Assembly: GCA_938014215.1 (NCBI GenBank)
Contig: CALLRW010000020.1
Span: forward strand, 1 to 64,000
Source: an uncultured Alistipes sp.
GTDB taxonomy: Bacteria > Bacteroidota > Bacteroidia > Bacteroidales > Rikenellaceae
Direction: 5' to 3'
DNA length: 64,000 nt
Shown: positions 1 to 10,507 of the stretch, in pieces
How the letters are laid out: each line of letters begins with the position of its first letter
Numbering within the stretch: the first letter of the stretch is position 1
Made by a program: the position numbers and the translations under genes
The notes under the pieces: model-generated
The model's input: only the letters and a program-made list of their open reading frames with translations
What the model was told of the DNA's origin: nothing
The model's database searches: none

Positions 1-17
1 GAGTAGGTAGCCGCCTC
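1..17 (+). rRNA. 3' end of a 5S rRNA (partial)
   Basis: The first bases, GAGTAGGTAGCCGCC, match the conserved 3' terminal helix of bacterial 5S rRNA (usual form GAGAGTAGGTCGCCGCC). They are followed within a few bases by a strong intrinsic terminator, as expected at the end of an rrn operon. The rest of the gene lies left of the window. The exact 3' end is estimated. The short length leaves some risk of a chance match. Confidence 0.7.
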
Positions 18-20
18 TTC

Positions 21-51
21 AAGGTCAGATCGAAAGGTCTGACCTTTTTTT
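21..51 (+). terminator. Intrinsic terminator after the 5S rRNA
   Basis: A 9-bp perfect stem (AAGGTCAGA at 21-29, TCTGACCTT at 38-46) with an 8-base loop runs into seven T residues. It ends the presumed rrn transcript. Confidence 0.9.
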
Positions 52-572
52 GTGTATATGCCTTTCCTGAGTGTCCACGGAGGGGAAGTGAATCTCGCTT
101 CAGGATACCGCTCCTTTCGCTTACGGACCGGAGGTGAGGAAATCCGGCAATCCTACCGCAAAGAAGGCGTCAGCGACTCCAACGATGGATAATAATCCCG
201 GTCCGGTGGGGCAACCGGTGTGCCTGCTGGGTTTATGTTGGGGTGGAAGAAGAACGGACGCAATGCCTTCTTTCCGGTTTATGTTATTGCCCAGGAGAGG
301 AGGCCTGCGCGACACTATTCTGCCGATTCCGATCGGCCGTCGGGTTGACGAATCGATCCTGTCCCCGGTTATCCTGTCAATTTCGGTATGATTATGCTGA
401 AATGTTCCCTATATGCTGTGTGCATCTCTGCTTTTGCAAAGGCTTGTAATCGCAGTGTTTTCTCTCCTTAGCCCGGATTTGTCCGAATGCGTGAAAATAT
501 CGCTTTATAGGTATTATCTCTGTCCGTGCGTACCGAACTTTCCTGCCAATCGATCGGCCGTCAGATCGCATG
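52..572. other. Intergenic region with no gene recognised
   Basis: About 520 bases separate the rRNA terminator from the terminator of the CoA-transferase gene. Short frames exist on both strands (for example 134-391 on the plus strand), but their translations are rich in Arg/Pro/Gly, look like no known family and have no promoter-like context. No tRNA cloverleaf was seen by eye. The word CGATCGGCCGTC occurs near 332 and near 550, which may be chance. Confidence 0.5.
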
Positions 573-606
573 AAAAACGCCCGTCTCTTCAATCGAAGAG
601 GCGGGC
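573..606 (-). terminator. Intrinsic terminator of the CoA-transferase gene
   Basis: Read on the minus strand, GCCCGCCTCTTC (606-595) pairs with GAAGAGACGGGC (590-579) around a 4-base loop. One pair is a G-T wobble. The stem is followed by GTTTTT. It lies 28 bases past the stop codon of the gene at 635-1954. Confidence 0.9.
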
Positions 607-634
607 GCCTTGTCTTGGTCGAGCCTTCGGACGG

Positions 635-1954
635 TTACTTGCCCATGTAGCTCTTGATGTAGTGGTGGTGCGAACCCCAGCGCTCGAAGGCGGCACGGTC
701 AAGCTCCTCCTGAGCCGACGGGTGAGCGATCGAGATCAGCAGACGGGCACGCTCCTGCATCGACTTTCCGTAGAGATCCACGGCGCCGAACTCCGTAACG
801 ACCCAGTGCACGTGGAAACGCGACGTAACCACGCCTGCACCGTCGAGCAGCGTCGGGCAGATCTTCGAAACGCCCTTGTTCGTGATCGAGGGCATGGCGA
901 TGATGGCCTTACCGCCCTTCGACAGCGAAGCGCCGTAGACGAAGTCGATCTGGCCGCCCGCACCCGACCAGAACTTCGTACCGAGCGAGTCGGCGCTCAC
1001 TTGACCCGTCAGATCGATCTGCAGGGCCGAGTTGATGGCGACGAAGTTGTCGTTCTGCGAGATGACATAGGGGTCGTTCGTGTAGCCCACGTCCATCATC
1101 AGCACGCCGGGGTTGTCGTCGATGAAGTCGTAGACGGCCTGCGAACCCATCAGGAAGGTGGAAACCATCTTGCCCGGGTCGGTCTTCTTGGCCTCGCCGT
1201 TGATCACACCCTTCTCGACCAGCGGCAGCACGCCGTCGGCGAACATTTCGGTGTGCACACCCAGGTTCTTGTGGTTGCCCAGCTGGCTCAGCACGGCGTT
1301 CGGAATGGCGCCGATACCCATCTGCAGCGTGGCTCCGTCCTCGATCAGGGCGGCGCAGTGCTTGCCGATGGCGGTCTCGACCTCGTTGGGCTCCGTGAAC
1401 TTGGCCTCGATCAGCGGCGAGTCGTCCTCGACGAACATGTCGATCTTCGACATCGGGATCATGGCCTGGCCGAAGGCGCGGGGAACGTGCTTGTTCACCA
1501 CGGCGATGACGTAGTCGGCGCACTCGACGGCGGCCAGCGTGGCGTCAACCGACGTACCGAGCGATACATAGCCGTGCTTGTCGGGGGGGCAGACCTGGAT
1601 CATGGCCACGTTGCAGGGAACGGCGCCGCAGCGATAGAGCTTCTGCGTTTCGCTCAGGAAGACCGGGATGTAGTCGGCATAGCCGCTCTGGGTCACCTTG
1701 CGCACGTTCGAGCCGACGAAGAAGGAGTCGAGCTGGAAGATGCCCTCGAATTTCGGATCCGCATAGGGAGCCGGACCCTCGGTGTGCAGGTGGTGGATGT
1801 GCACGTTTTTCAGTTCGCCGGCCTCGCCGCGGCGGCACATCGCATTGATCAGGCACTGAGGAGCCGAAGCTACCGAACTCAGATGCACGTGGTCGCCCGA
1901 TTTGATGACCTTGACGGCCTCATCGGGAGTCGTGAAGTGGATAGGGTTAGTCAT
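635..1954 (-). CDS. Acetyl-CoA hydrolase/CoA-transferase family protein
   Basis: A 439-residue cytosolic enzyme of the acetyl-CoA hydrolase/transferase family. Members move CoA between acetate and an acyl group such as butyryl, succinyl or 4-hydroxybutyryl. Visible signatures are the glycine-rich GIGAIPNAVL and, near residue 236, HTEMFADG, whose Glu is the expected residue forming the glutamyl-CoA thioester. The ends carry the usual GDHVHLSS (N-terminal) and SAQEELDRAAFERW (C-terminal). The frame can be read three codons further up to a TTG, but the ATG at 1954 (MTNPIHF) fits the family better. It is a single gene with its own terminator and a repeated upstream element. A fermentation end-product role (acetate or butyrate formation, or 4-aminobutyrate/succinate use) is inferred. 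The acyl substrate cannot be read from the sequence. Confidence 0.9.
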   Translation of the reverse strand: MTNPIHFTTPDEAVKVIKSGDHVHLSSVASAPQCLINAMCRRGEAGELKNVHIHHLHTEGPAPYADPKFEGIFQLDSFFVGSNVRKVTQSGYADYIPVFLSETQKLYRCGAVPCNVAMIQVCPPDKHGYVSLGTSVDATLAAVECADYVIAVVNKHVPRAFGQAMIPMSKIDMFVEDDSPLIEAKFTEPNEVETAIGKHCAALIEDGATLQMGIGAIPNAVLSQLGNHKNLGVHTEMFADGVLPLVEKGVINGEAKKTDPGKMVSTFLMGSQAVYDFIDDNPGVLMMDVGYTNDPYVISQNDNFVAINSALQIDLTGQVSADSLGTKFWSGAGGQIDFVYGASLSKGGKAIIAMPSITNKGVSKICPTLLDGAGVVTSRFHVHWVVTEFGAVDLYGKSMQERARLLISIAHPSAQEELDRAAFERWGSHHHYIKSYMGK

Positions 1955-1963
1955 TACTGCCAA

Positions 1964-2004
1964 AAATCTTAAAGGTTTGACGTAAAATCTAATGGTTTGA
2001 CGTA
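1964..2004 (-). promoter_or_regulatory. Tandem 20-bp repeat upstream of the CoA-transferase gene
   Basis: On the minus strand TACGTCAAACC occurs twice, exactly 20 bp apart (2004-1994 and 1984-1974). Each copy is followed by a similar AT-rich tail (ATTAGATTT, TTTAAGATTT). The downstream copy ends about 20 bases before the ATG at 1954. Spacing of two helical turns on one face, directly before a start codon, suggests paired binding sites. No good -7 box was identified, so the promoter itself is not assigned. Confidence 0.5.
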
Positions 2005-2069
2005 TCTGTTTGTGTATGTGGTCTTCAGAGTCGAGGCCCCCTCCGCGGTTAGGAAGGGGCCCGGACGGA

Positions 2070-5102
<3,033 letters not shown>

Positions 5103-5132
5103 ATTGTATCGTTCTCCTTTCTTCCTTGATGA

Positions 5133-6362
5133 TTATTCGAATTCGGCCTTCAGAATTTCGACGACCTTCTGCGCCTGCTCCAGTTCGAGGTCGGCGCGCG
5201 TGGCGATCTCCTCGACGGGGAGTTCCAGGACGCTCTTTGCCGTATCGCAGCCGGCGGCCTTCAGGGCATCGATGATCCAGCCGTCGATCTCGTCGGCAAA
5301 CTCCGTCAGGGCGACATCCTCCTCCTCGACCTCGCGGTAGACGTCGATGTCGTAGCCCGTGAGCATCTTCGACAGACGGATATTCAGACCGCCCTTTCCG
5401 ATGGCCAGCGACACTTGGTCGGGCTTCAGATAGACCGAAGCGGTCTTCTTCTCCTCGTCGACGGTGATCGAGGAGATCTTGGCGGGGTTGAGTGCCCGCT
5501 GGATCATCAGCTGCGGGTTGGCCGTGTAGTTCACAACGTCGATGTTTTCGTTGCGCAGCTCCTTGACGATCGAGTAGATGCGCGAGCCCTTCATGCCGAC
5601 GCAGGCGCCGACCGGATCGATCCGCTCGTCGTACGACTCCACGGCGACCTTGGCGCGTTCGCCGGGGATGCGGACGATCTTCTTGATGGTGATCAGTCCG
5701 TCGAAGATCTCGGGAACCTCCTGTTCGAACAGCCGCTCGAGGAACTGGTTGGCCGTACGCGAAAGGATGATGCGCGGCTGGTTGTTGTTCATCTCCACCG
5801 ACTTGACGATGGCCTTGATCGTATCGCCCTTGCGGTAGAAGTCGTTGGGAATCTGCTCGCTTTTGGGCAGGATCAGTTCGTTCTCCTCGTCATCGAGGAT
5901 GAGCACCTCCTTTTTCCAGACCTGGTAGACCTCGCCGGTGATGATTTCGCCGACCTTCTCCGAATACTTTTCGTAGAGGTTTGCCTTTTCCAGTTCGAGG
6001 ATGCGCGAGGCGAGGTTCTGGCGCAGCGAGAGGACCGTGCGGCGGCCGAACGACGAGAGTTTGATTTCGTCGGCATATTCGTCGCCGATTTCGTAGGTGG
6101 GGTCGATGGCCTTGACCTCCGAGACGGCGATCTGTGTATTGGGGTTCTCGACGGCACCGTCCTCGACGACCGTGCGGTTGCGCCAGATCTCCAGGTCACC
6201 CTTCTCGGGGTTGATGATGACGTCGAAGTTCTCGTCCGTCTCGTACTGTTTCTGCAGGGCGTGGCGGAAGACGTCCTCCAGCACGCCGATCATCGTCGAC
6301 TTGTCGATGTTCTTCAGTTCCTTGAACTCGGCAAAGTTGCTGATAAGATTGAGATTGTCCAT
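5133..6362 (-). CDS. nusA: Transcription termination/antitermination factor NusA
   Basis: A 409-residue RNA polymerase-binding factor that modulates pausing, termination and antitermination. The order is an N-terminal RNAP-binding domain (about 1-130), S1 (about 133-200, GEIITGEVYQVWKKEVL), KH1 with GMKGSRI (about 257) and KH2 with LAIGKGG (about 322). A short helix-hairpin-like tail ends in VVEILKAEFE. The two C-terminal acidic repeats of the longer enterobacterial protein are absent, which is normal outside Proteobacteria. It sits between rimP and infB, the conserved order of this operon. The long structured leader ahead of rimP could be a site of NusA feedback, as in E. coli, but that is inference. 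Confidence 0.97.
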   Translation of the reverse strand: MDNLNLISNFAEFKELKNIDKSTMIGVLEDVFRHALQKQYETDENFDVIINPEKGDLEIWRNRTVVEDGAVENPNTQIAVSEVKAIDPTYEIGDEYADEIKLSSFGRRTVLSLRQNLASRILELEKANLYEKYSEKVGEIITGEVYQVWKKEVLILDDEENELILPKSEQIPNDFYRKGDTIKAIVKSVEMNNNQPRIILSRTANQFLERLFEQEVPEIFDGLITIKKIVRIPGERAKVAVESYDERIDPVGACVGMKGSRIYSIVKELRNENIDVVNYTANPQLMIQRALNPAKISSITVDEEKKTASVYLKPDQVSLAIGKGGLNIRLSKMLTGYDIDVYREVEEEDVALTEFADEIDGWIIDALKAAGCDTAKSVLELPVEEIATRADLELEQAQKVVEILKAEFE

Positions 6363-6401
6363 GGGATGTTTATCTGTTTTTCGATTCTTGATTTCGGGTC
6401 A

Positions 6402-6869
6402 TTACTTGAAGTCGAGCCACTCTTTCGTGTACTTGATCTCCGAGAAGGGATACGTGCGCGAGACCTTGACGAGTTGTTTGCGCTTTTTGCCTTCGACGGC
6501 CTGTTTTTCCTCGTAGGAGAGGGTGATGGCGTCGTCGGAGACCTCGTCGAGACGGGCCAGGAGTTTGATTCCGTTGGCCAGGAGCACCTCCACCGGGCTG
6601 CCCACGAGTTTACGGTACTGGCGCAGCGAGCGGAGTTCGGAACCGATCCCGGCCGACATGACCGTCAGGGAGAAGTCCTCGGCATCGCGGTCGAGTTCGG
6701 CCTCGACGGCGCGGCTCAGCTCCGCACAGGCGTCGATGCCCACCGACGTATCGCTGTCGATAATGAGCTCGACCTCGTTCTGGGGGTTGCAGGTGCACTC
6801 CACGACGAAGAGGTCCGAGCCTTCGAGTTTCTGTTCGGCAATAGCCTTTATCTTTTGGGTGTCAATCAT
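6402..6869 (-). CDS. rimP: Ribosome maturation factor RimP
   Basis: A 155-residue factor for 30S subunit assembly and the first gene of rimP-nusA-infB. The start was placed at the ATG at 6869 (MIDTQKIKAIAEQKL), because the frame upstream (to 7019) is Arg/Pro-rich sequence of the repeat-bearing leader with no family resemblance. The body shows the RimP pattern: an alpha/beta N-terminal domain with FVVECTCNPQNEVELIID and DACAELSRAVEAELD, then the Sm-like C-terminal domain with VEVLLANGIKLLARLDEV. The gap to nusA is 39 bases. Confidence 0.93.
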   Translation of the reverse strand: MIDTQKIKAIAEQKLEGSDLFVVECTCNPQNEVELIIDSDTSVGIDACAELSRAVEAELDRDAEDFSLTVMSAGIGSELRSLRQYRKLVGSPVEVLLANGIKLLARLDEVSDDAITLSYEEKQAVEGKKRKQLVKVSRTYPFSEIKYTKEWLDFK

Positions 6870-7085
6870 ATTTCTTTTCGTGCTTCCGTGTGCTTCCGTG
6901 TCGGGGACAAGGTCCCGTTTCCGGTTGATTATTTTTGTGGTGGCCGGTTCGTTGCCCGGAGTGCGGCCGGTTTCGTCCCTCGGAGTGCGGCGGCCGATTG
7001 TTGCCCGTTCGCGCCTCAATTTCTTTACGGCCCCAGTAGTGTTGCCCGCTCGCTCCTCCTCCCGGTTTGTTGCGGTCGATGGTTG

Positions 7086-7184
7086 TCCCGGTTTTGTTGC
7101 CCCCTCCCGGTTTTGTTGCCCCTCCCGGTTTCGTCGCCCCCTCCCGGTTTTGTTGCCCCTCCCGGTTTCGTCGCCCCCCCCGGT
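7086..7184 (-). repeat. 18-19 bp tandem repeats in the rimP operon leader
   Basis: Five near-identical units lie head to tail in the 478-base stretch between rimP and lpxA. On the minus (transcribed) strand the unit is GGGGCAACAAAACCGGGA, alternating with GGGGCGACGAAACCGGGA, and unit length varies between 18 and 19. A sixth, decayed unit lies near 7065. Because unit length is not a multiple of three, a coding role is unlikely. The rest of the stretch (6870-7085) shows related GC-rich words and a tandem pair of CGGAAGCACA near 6873-6898, but no gene. Confidence 0.85.
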
Positions 7185-7237
7185 TCGAGCCTCAATTCCG
7201 TTGCGGCCGGTTCGTTGCGGCCCGGGGGTATCATGAA

Positions 7238-7263
7238 ATAAGGGGACATAATTGTCCCCTTAT
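7238..7263 (-). promoter_or_regulatory. Hairpin at the start of the rimP-nusA-infB leader
   Basis: A perfect 11-bp inverted repeat (ATAAGGGGACA at 7238-7248, TGTCCCCTTAT at 7253-7263) with a 4-base loop. On the minus strand it begins about 20 bases after the predicted start of transcription and is followed only by TTTC, so it is a poor terminator. It may stabilise the mRNA or act in feedback on the operon. Confidence 0.6.
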
Positions 7264-7288
7264 CGCTGCTGATTGCCTTTCGACAGTG

Positions 7289-7320
7289 CAAATATAGGAA
7301 TAAAAAACGACTAAACCAAA
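7289..7320 (-). promoter_or_regulatory. Promoter of rimP-nusA-infB
   Basis: On the minus strand the -33 box TTTG (7320-7317) and the -7 box TATATTTG (7296-7289) are separated by 20 bp, matching the Bacteroidota consensus exactly. Transcription should start near 7283, giving an unusually long leader of about 410 bases before rimP. Confidence 0.8.
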
Positions 7321-7347
7321 CTTGTCGAAGGGTAATGTGGAAAAAAA

Positions 7348-8142
7348 TCAGGCATCCGCCGGACGCGACGCATACGGCTTGATGATCCCCCGCTTCGATT
7401 CCCGGATGAAACGTACCAGATAATCGCGTTCGGGGCTCTGCGGCACGCACCGCTCCACCTCTTCGCAACCGGCCAGATAGTTCAGACCGCTCTGGAAGAG
7501 GATGCGGCAGGCGTCGTGAATCTCGCCGATGCGCTCGGGCGAGAATCCGCGGCGCGAAAGCCCCACCTTGTTGATGCCGGCGAAGCGCAGCGTGTCGTTG
7601 CGCACGATGACGTAGGGCGGAAGATCCTGCCCGAGCAGCGCGCCGCCCTGAATCATCGAGTGGGCGCCGATGTGGGTCCACTGGTGGATGGCGGCATGCC
7701 CGCCGATGACCACCCAGTCGCCGACATGGACCTCGCCGGCCAGCGAGACGCGGTTGGCGATGACGCAGTGGTCGCCGACCACGCAGTCGTGGGCCACGTG
7801 GACGTAGGCCATCAGCAGGTTGTGCGAACCGACGCGCGTGGTGCCGGTCGATGCGGTGCCGCGGCTGATGGTGACATATTCGCGGATGTCGTTGTAGTCG
7901 CCGATTTCGGCCGTCGAGGCTTCGCCCTTGAACTTGAGGTCCTGGGGCAAACACGAGATCGAGGCGGCGGTGTGGATCTTGCAGCCCTTGCCGATGCGGG
8001 CTCCATCGTGGATCACGGCGCCGGGGCCGATCCAGCAGTCGTCGCCGATGACGACGTCGCCGGCGATATAGGCGAAGGGTTCTACCGTGACATTGGCCCC
8101 GATCCTGGCGTCGGGGTGTACATAGGCCAGATTGCTGATCAT
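7348..8142 (-). CDS. lpxA: UDP-N-acetylglucosamine O-acyltransferase LpxA
   Basis: A 264-residue cytosolic enzyme for the first step of lipid A synthesis. It moves a 3-hydroxyacyl chain from acyl carrier protein to the 3-OH of UDP-GlcNAc. The N-terminal two thirds are hexapeptide repeats of a left-handed beta helix (AYVHPDARIGANVTVEPFAY and on). The segment AYVHVAHDCVVGDHCVIAN carries the expected catalytic His. The C-terminal helical part begins with NKVGLSRRGFSPERI, the usual LpxA join. It starts 4 bases after the stop of lpxC-fabZ and is the second gene of that transcript. Confidence 0.97.
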   Translation of the reverse strand: MISNLAYVHPDARIGANVTVEPFAYIAGDVVIGDDCWIGPGAVIHDGARIGKGCKIHTAASISCLPQDLKFKGEASTAEIGDYNDIREYVTISRGTASTGTTRVGSHNLLMAYVHVAHDCVVGDHCVIANRVSLAGEVHVGDWVVIGGHAAIHQWTHIGAHSMIQGGALLGQDLPPYVIVRNDTLRFAGINKVGLSRRGFSPERIGEIHDACRILFQSGLNYLAGCEEVERCVPQSPERDYLVRFIRESKRGIIKPYASRPADA

Positions 8143-8146
8143 AGGG

Positions 8147-9538
8147 TTATTTCTTGTGTTTGACGACCTGCGCCATCATGACGGCCTCACAGGCGAGCGT
8201 TTCGCCCACGAACGCCTTGCCTTCGACCACGGCCACGCCGCGGCGGATGGGTTCCAGCAGGTGGATTTCGAATTGGAGCGTATCGCCGGGGACGACCTTG
8301 CGCTTGAACTTCACGCTGTCGATCTTCATGAAGTAGGTCGAGTAGTCCTCGGGGTCGGGGATGGTGTTGAGCACCAGGATGCCGCTGCACTGGGCCATGG
8401 CCTCGACGATCAGCACGCCCGGCATGATGGGTTCGTTGGGAAAGTGTCCCACGAAGAAGGGCTCGTTCATCGTCACGTTCTTGATGCCGGCCACGTCGGT
8501 CTTGTCGCAGTAGAAGATGCGGTCGACGAGCAGGAAGGGCGGACGGTGGGGCAGCATGCGGCGGATGTCGTTGATGTCGTAGAGGGCCGGTTTGCGGCAG
8601 TCGTAGGTGAAGCGGGGCTTTTCGCCGGCCTTGCGGATGGCGTGCTTGAGCTGCTTCATGAACTCCGTGTTGGCGAAGTGGCCGGGGCGGGTGGCCCAGA
8701 CGCGGCCCTTGATGCGCACGCCCAGCAGGGCGAAGTCGCCCAGCAGATCGAGCAGCTTGTGGCGGGCCAGCTCGTTGTTGCAGCGCAGCTCGAGGTTGTT
8801 CAGATAGCCGGCCTTGATCTCGATGTCGGGCTTGTTGAAGATCTTCTTCAGGTGTTCGAGCTTCTCCTCGGGGACGGGGTTCTCGACCACGACGATGGCG
8901 TTGTCCAGGTCACCGCCCTTGATGAGGTTCATCTTGATGAGCGGTTCGAGCTCGTGCAGGAAGACGAACGTGCGGCAGGGAGAGATCTTCTCGGCGTAGT
9001 CGTCGCCGGGGTTGAAGGTGGCATACTGGTTTCCGATGACCTTCGAGTTGTAGTCGACGTGAACCGAGACGGAGAATTCGTCGTCGGGGTAGAGGATGAT
9101 GGCGACGCCCTTTTCGGGGATCGTGTAGACCATCTTTTCGGTGACGTGGTAGAACGAGCGTTCGGCATCCTGATCGACCAGGCCGGTTTCGGTGATGGCC
9201 TTGGCATAGGCGTAGGCCGATCCGTCGAGAATGGGGGTCTCTTCGGCGTCGATGTCGATCACGGCGTTGTCGACGCCCAGGGTCCAGAGTGCCGACATGA
9301 CGTGCTCGATGGTATGCACGCGGTGTCCGCCGAATTCGATGGTGGTTCCGCGCGAGGTGTCGACGACGTTGTCGCACAGGGCCGGAATTATGGGATGGCC
9401 CTCGATGTCGATCCGCCGGAACACGATGCCGGTGTTGGCCTCGGCGGGGTTGACGGTCATCGTCACGCGGACGCCCGTATGGAGACCCTTGCCCGAGAAC
9501 GAAATCGGAGCCTTCAGAGTTTGTTGTTTGGTTGACAT
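8147..9538 (-). CDS. lpxC/fabZ: Bifunctional UDP-3-O-acyl-GlcNAc deacetylase / 3-hydroxyacyl-ACP dehydratase (LpxC-FabZ fusion)
   Basis: A 463-residue fusion typical of Bacteroidota. Residues 1-300 are LpxC, the zinc deacetylase committing UDP-acyl-GlcNAc to lipid A. HTIEHVMSAL (near residue 75) and HKLLDLLGD (near 260) supply the metal-binding and catalytic His, Glu and Asp residues. Residues about 310-463 are FabZ, the fatty acid dehydratase, with HRPPFLLVDRI and the active-site segment GHFPNEPIMPGVLIVEAMAQ. The fusion joins lipid A synthesis to supply of its hydroxyacyl chains. A promoter lies directly upstream and lpxA follows 4 bases downstream. Confidence 0.97.
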   Translation of the reverse strand: MSTKQQTLKAPISFSGKGLHTGVRVTMTVNPAEANTGIVFRRIDIEGHPIIPALCDNVVDTSRGTTIEFGGHRVHTIEHVMSALWTLGVDNAVIDIDAEETPILDGSAYAYAKAITETGLVDQDAERSFYHVTEKMVYTIPEKGVAIILYPDDEFSVSVHVDYNSKVIGNQYATFNPGDDYAEKISPCRTFVFLHELEPLIKMNLIKGGDLDNAIVVVENPVPEEKLEHLKKIFNKPDIEIKAGYLNNLELRCNNELARHKLLDLLGDFALLGVRIKGRVWATRPGHFANTEFMKQLKHAIRKAGEKPRFTYDCRKPALYDINDIRRMLPHRPPFLLVDRIFYCDKTDVAGIKNVTMNEPFFVGHFPNEPIMPGVLIVEAMAQCSGILVLNTIPDPEDYSTYFMKIDSVKFKRKVVPGDTLQFEIHLLEPIRRGVAVVEGKAFVGETLACEAVMMAQVVKHKK

Positions 9539-9567
9539 AAGCGGAGTAGCGTATATTTATTTGCGCG

Positions 9568-9575
9568 CAAAGGTA
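9568..9575 (-). promoter_or_regulatory. -7 box of the lpxC-fabZ/lpxA promoter
   Basis: TACCTTTG on the minus strand matches TAnnTTTG and lies 30 bases before the lpxC start. A weak T-rich -33 region sits about 20 bases further upstream. The divergent gene's promoter lies within 25 bases. Confidence 0.6.
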
Positions 9576-9597
9576 TAAAAAATTCGTGAAAAAGCCT

Positions 9598-9605
9598 TAT
9601 TTTTG
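9598..9605 (+). promoter_or_regulatory. -7 box of the TonB-like gene promoter
   Basis: TATTTTTG fits TAnnTTTG and lies 22 bases before the ATG at 9628. This supports the ATG at 9628 rather than the frame's first codon at 9586, which would lie upstream of transcription. The -33 box is weak. Confidence 0.5.
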
Positions 9606-9627
9606 TCCGAAATTCAGTGAGGACATC

Positions 9628-10431
9628 ATGAGTGAGACACCCAGTCAGAAGAATCCGAAAAGCGCTCCGAAACCGCGTTTGAGGCTGCCTTTCGACAACC
9701 GTCGCGAGGATGCCGGGGCGTGGACCTACGACCACCGCGTCGGGCTGTGCGTGACGCTGATCGCCTACCTGGTGCTGATGATCGCCTTCGTCACATCGAA
9801 GATCGTCATCGGGCGCCGGCCGAGCCAGCAGGGAATGTATATCGACCTGCAGACGCTGGCCGAGCTGGAGCAGGAGCGTGACCGCCTCGAGCGGGAGGTT
9901 GCCGAGCGTCAGGAGCAGGATCCCGTCGACTGGCGCAGCATCCGCAACCAGACCTCGAACGAAAACGCTCTCAACGAGCAGCTGCGCGACGACCGCGGGA
10001 CGAATACCGCCGAGTTGAACCGTGCGGCGGCCGAGGCCGAGGCCCGCATGCAGGCCAACCGCGAGGCCTACGAGGAGGGGCTTGCCGAGGAGCGGGCGAT
10101 CCGTTCGCGGCGCGGCAGCGAAACGGGAGCCGAGCCGCAGGACCGCAAGGTCAAGGGGCGGGTGACGGTCTCCTTCTCGCTGAAGAACCCCGTGCGGACG
10201 TCGCGCTGGCTGGAGATCCCGGCCTACCGCTGCGAAGGGGGCGGGGAGGTGGTTGTCGACATCACGGTGGACCGCGGCGGCGAGGTCATCGGGGCCCGCG
10301 TAGCCCGGGGAGGCGACGAGTGCATGCGCGATGCGGCGCTCGAGGCGGCCCGCGCGTCGCTCTTCAACATTGACTCCTCGGCACCGTCGAAACAGACCGG
10401 TACGATCACCTACATCTTCATCCCGCAGTGA
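9628..10431 (+). CDS. TonB-like inner-membrane protein
   Basis: A 267-residue protein, probably anchored in the inner membrane. There is a cytoplasmic basic N-terminus, one membrane segment at about 39-61 (LCVTLIAYLVLMIAFV), then a charged coiled-coil stretch at about 75-160 (LAELEQERDRLEREVAERQ). The C-terminal domain is about 90 residues long (IPAYRCEGGGEVVVDITVDRGGEV...), with the strand-helix-strand pattern of TonB C-terminal domains. The Pro-rich spacer and a YP motif typical of true TonB are missing, so energy transduction is unproven and a periplasmic scaffold role is equally possible. The start codon ATG at 9628 is preceded by GAGG. It is divergent from lpxC and followed 76 bases later by the K+/H+ antiporter. 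Confidence 0.6.
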   Translation: MSETPSQKNPKSAPKPRLRLPFDNRREDAGAWTYDHRVGLCVTLIAYLVLMIAFVTSKIVIGRRPSQQGMYIDLQTLAELEQERDRLEREVAERQEQDPVDWRSIRNQTSNENALNEQLRDDRGTNTAELNRAAAEAEARMQANREAYEEGLAEERAIRSRRGSETGAEPQDRKVKGRVTVSFSLKNPVRTSRWLEIPAYRCEGGGEVVVDITVDRGGEVIGARVARGGDECMRDAALEAARASLFNIDSSAPSKQTGTITYIFIPQ

Positions 10432-10507
10432 CGGACGGTGTCGGCCGGCGGGGCTTCTGCTATTGAAACGGTGCCTCTGGTATTGAATTTGCGAAAAAGA
10501 TGAATCC

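Noticed and set aside
134..391. 85-codon plus-strand frame after the rRNA terminator
   Set aside because: No promoter, no family resemblance and atypical composition. It could be a small gene, but nothing supports it.
2030..2062. GC-rich inverted repeat after infB as a terminator
   Set aside because: GGCCCC-type arms pair imperfectly and there is no T tract in the direction of transcription.
7086..7184. Possible CRISPR array in the rimP leader
   Set aside because: Units are contiguous with no unique spacers and are only 18-19 bp long.
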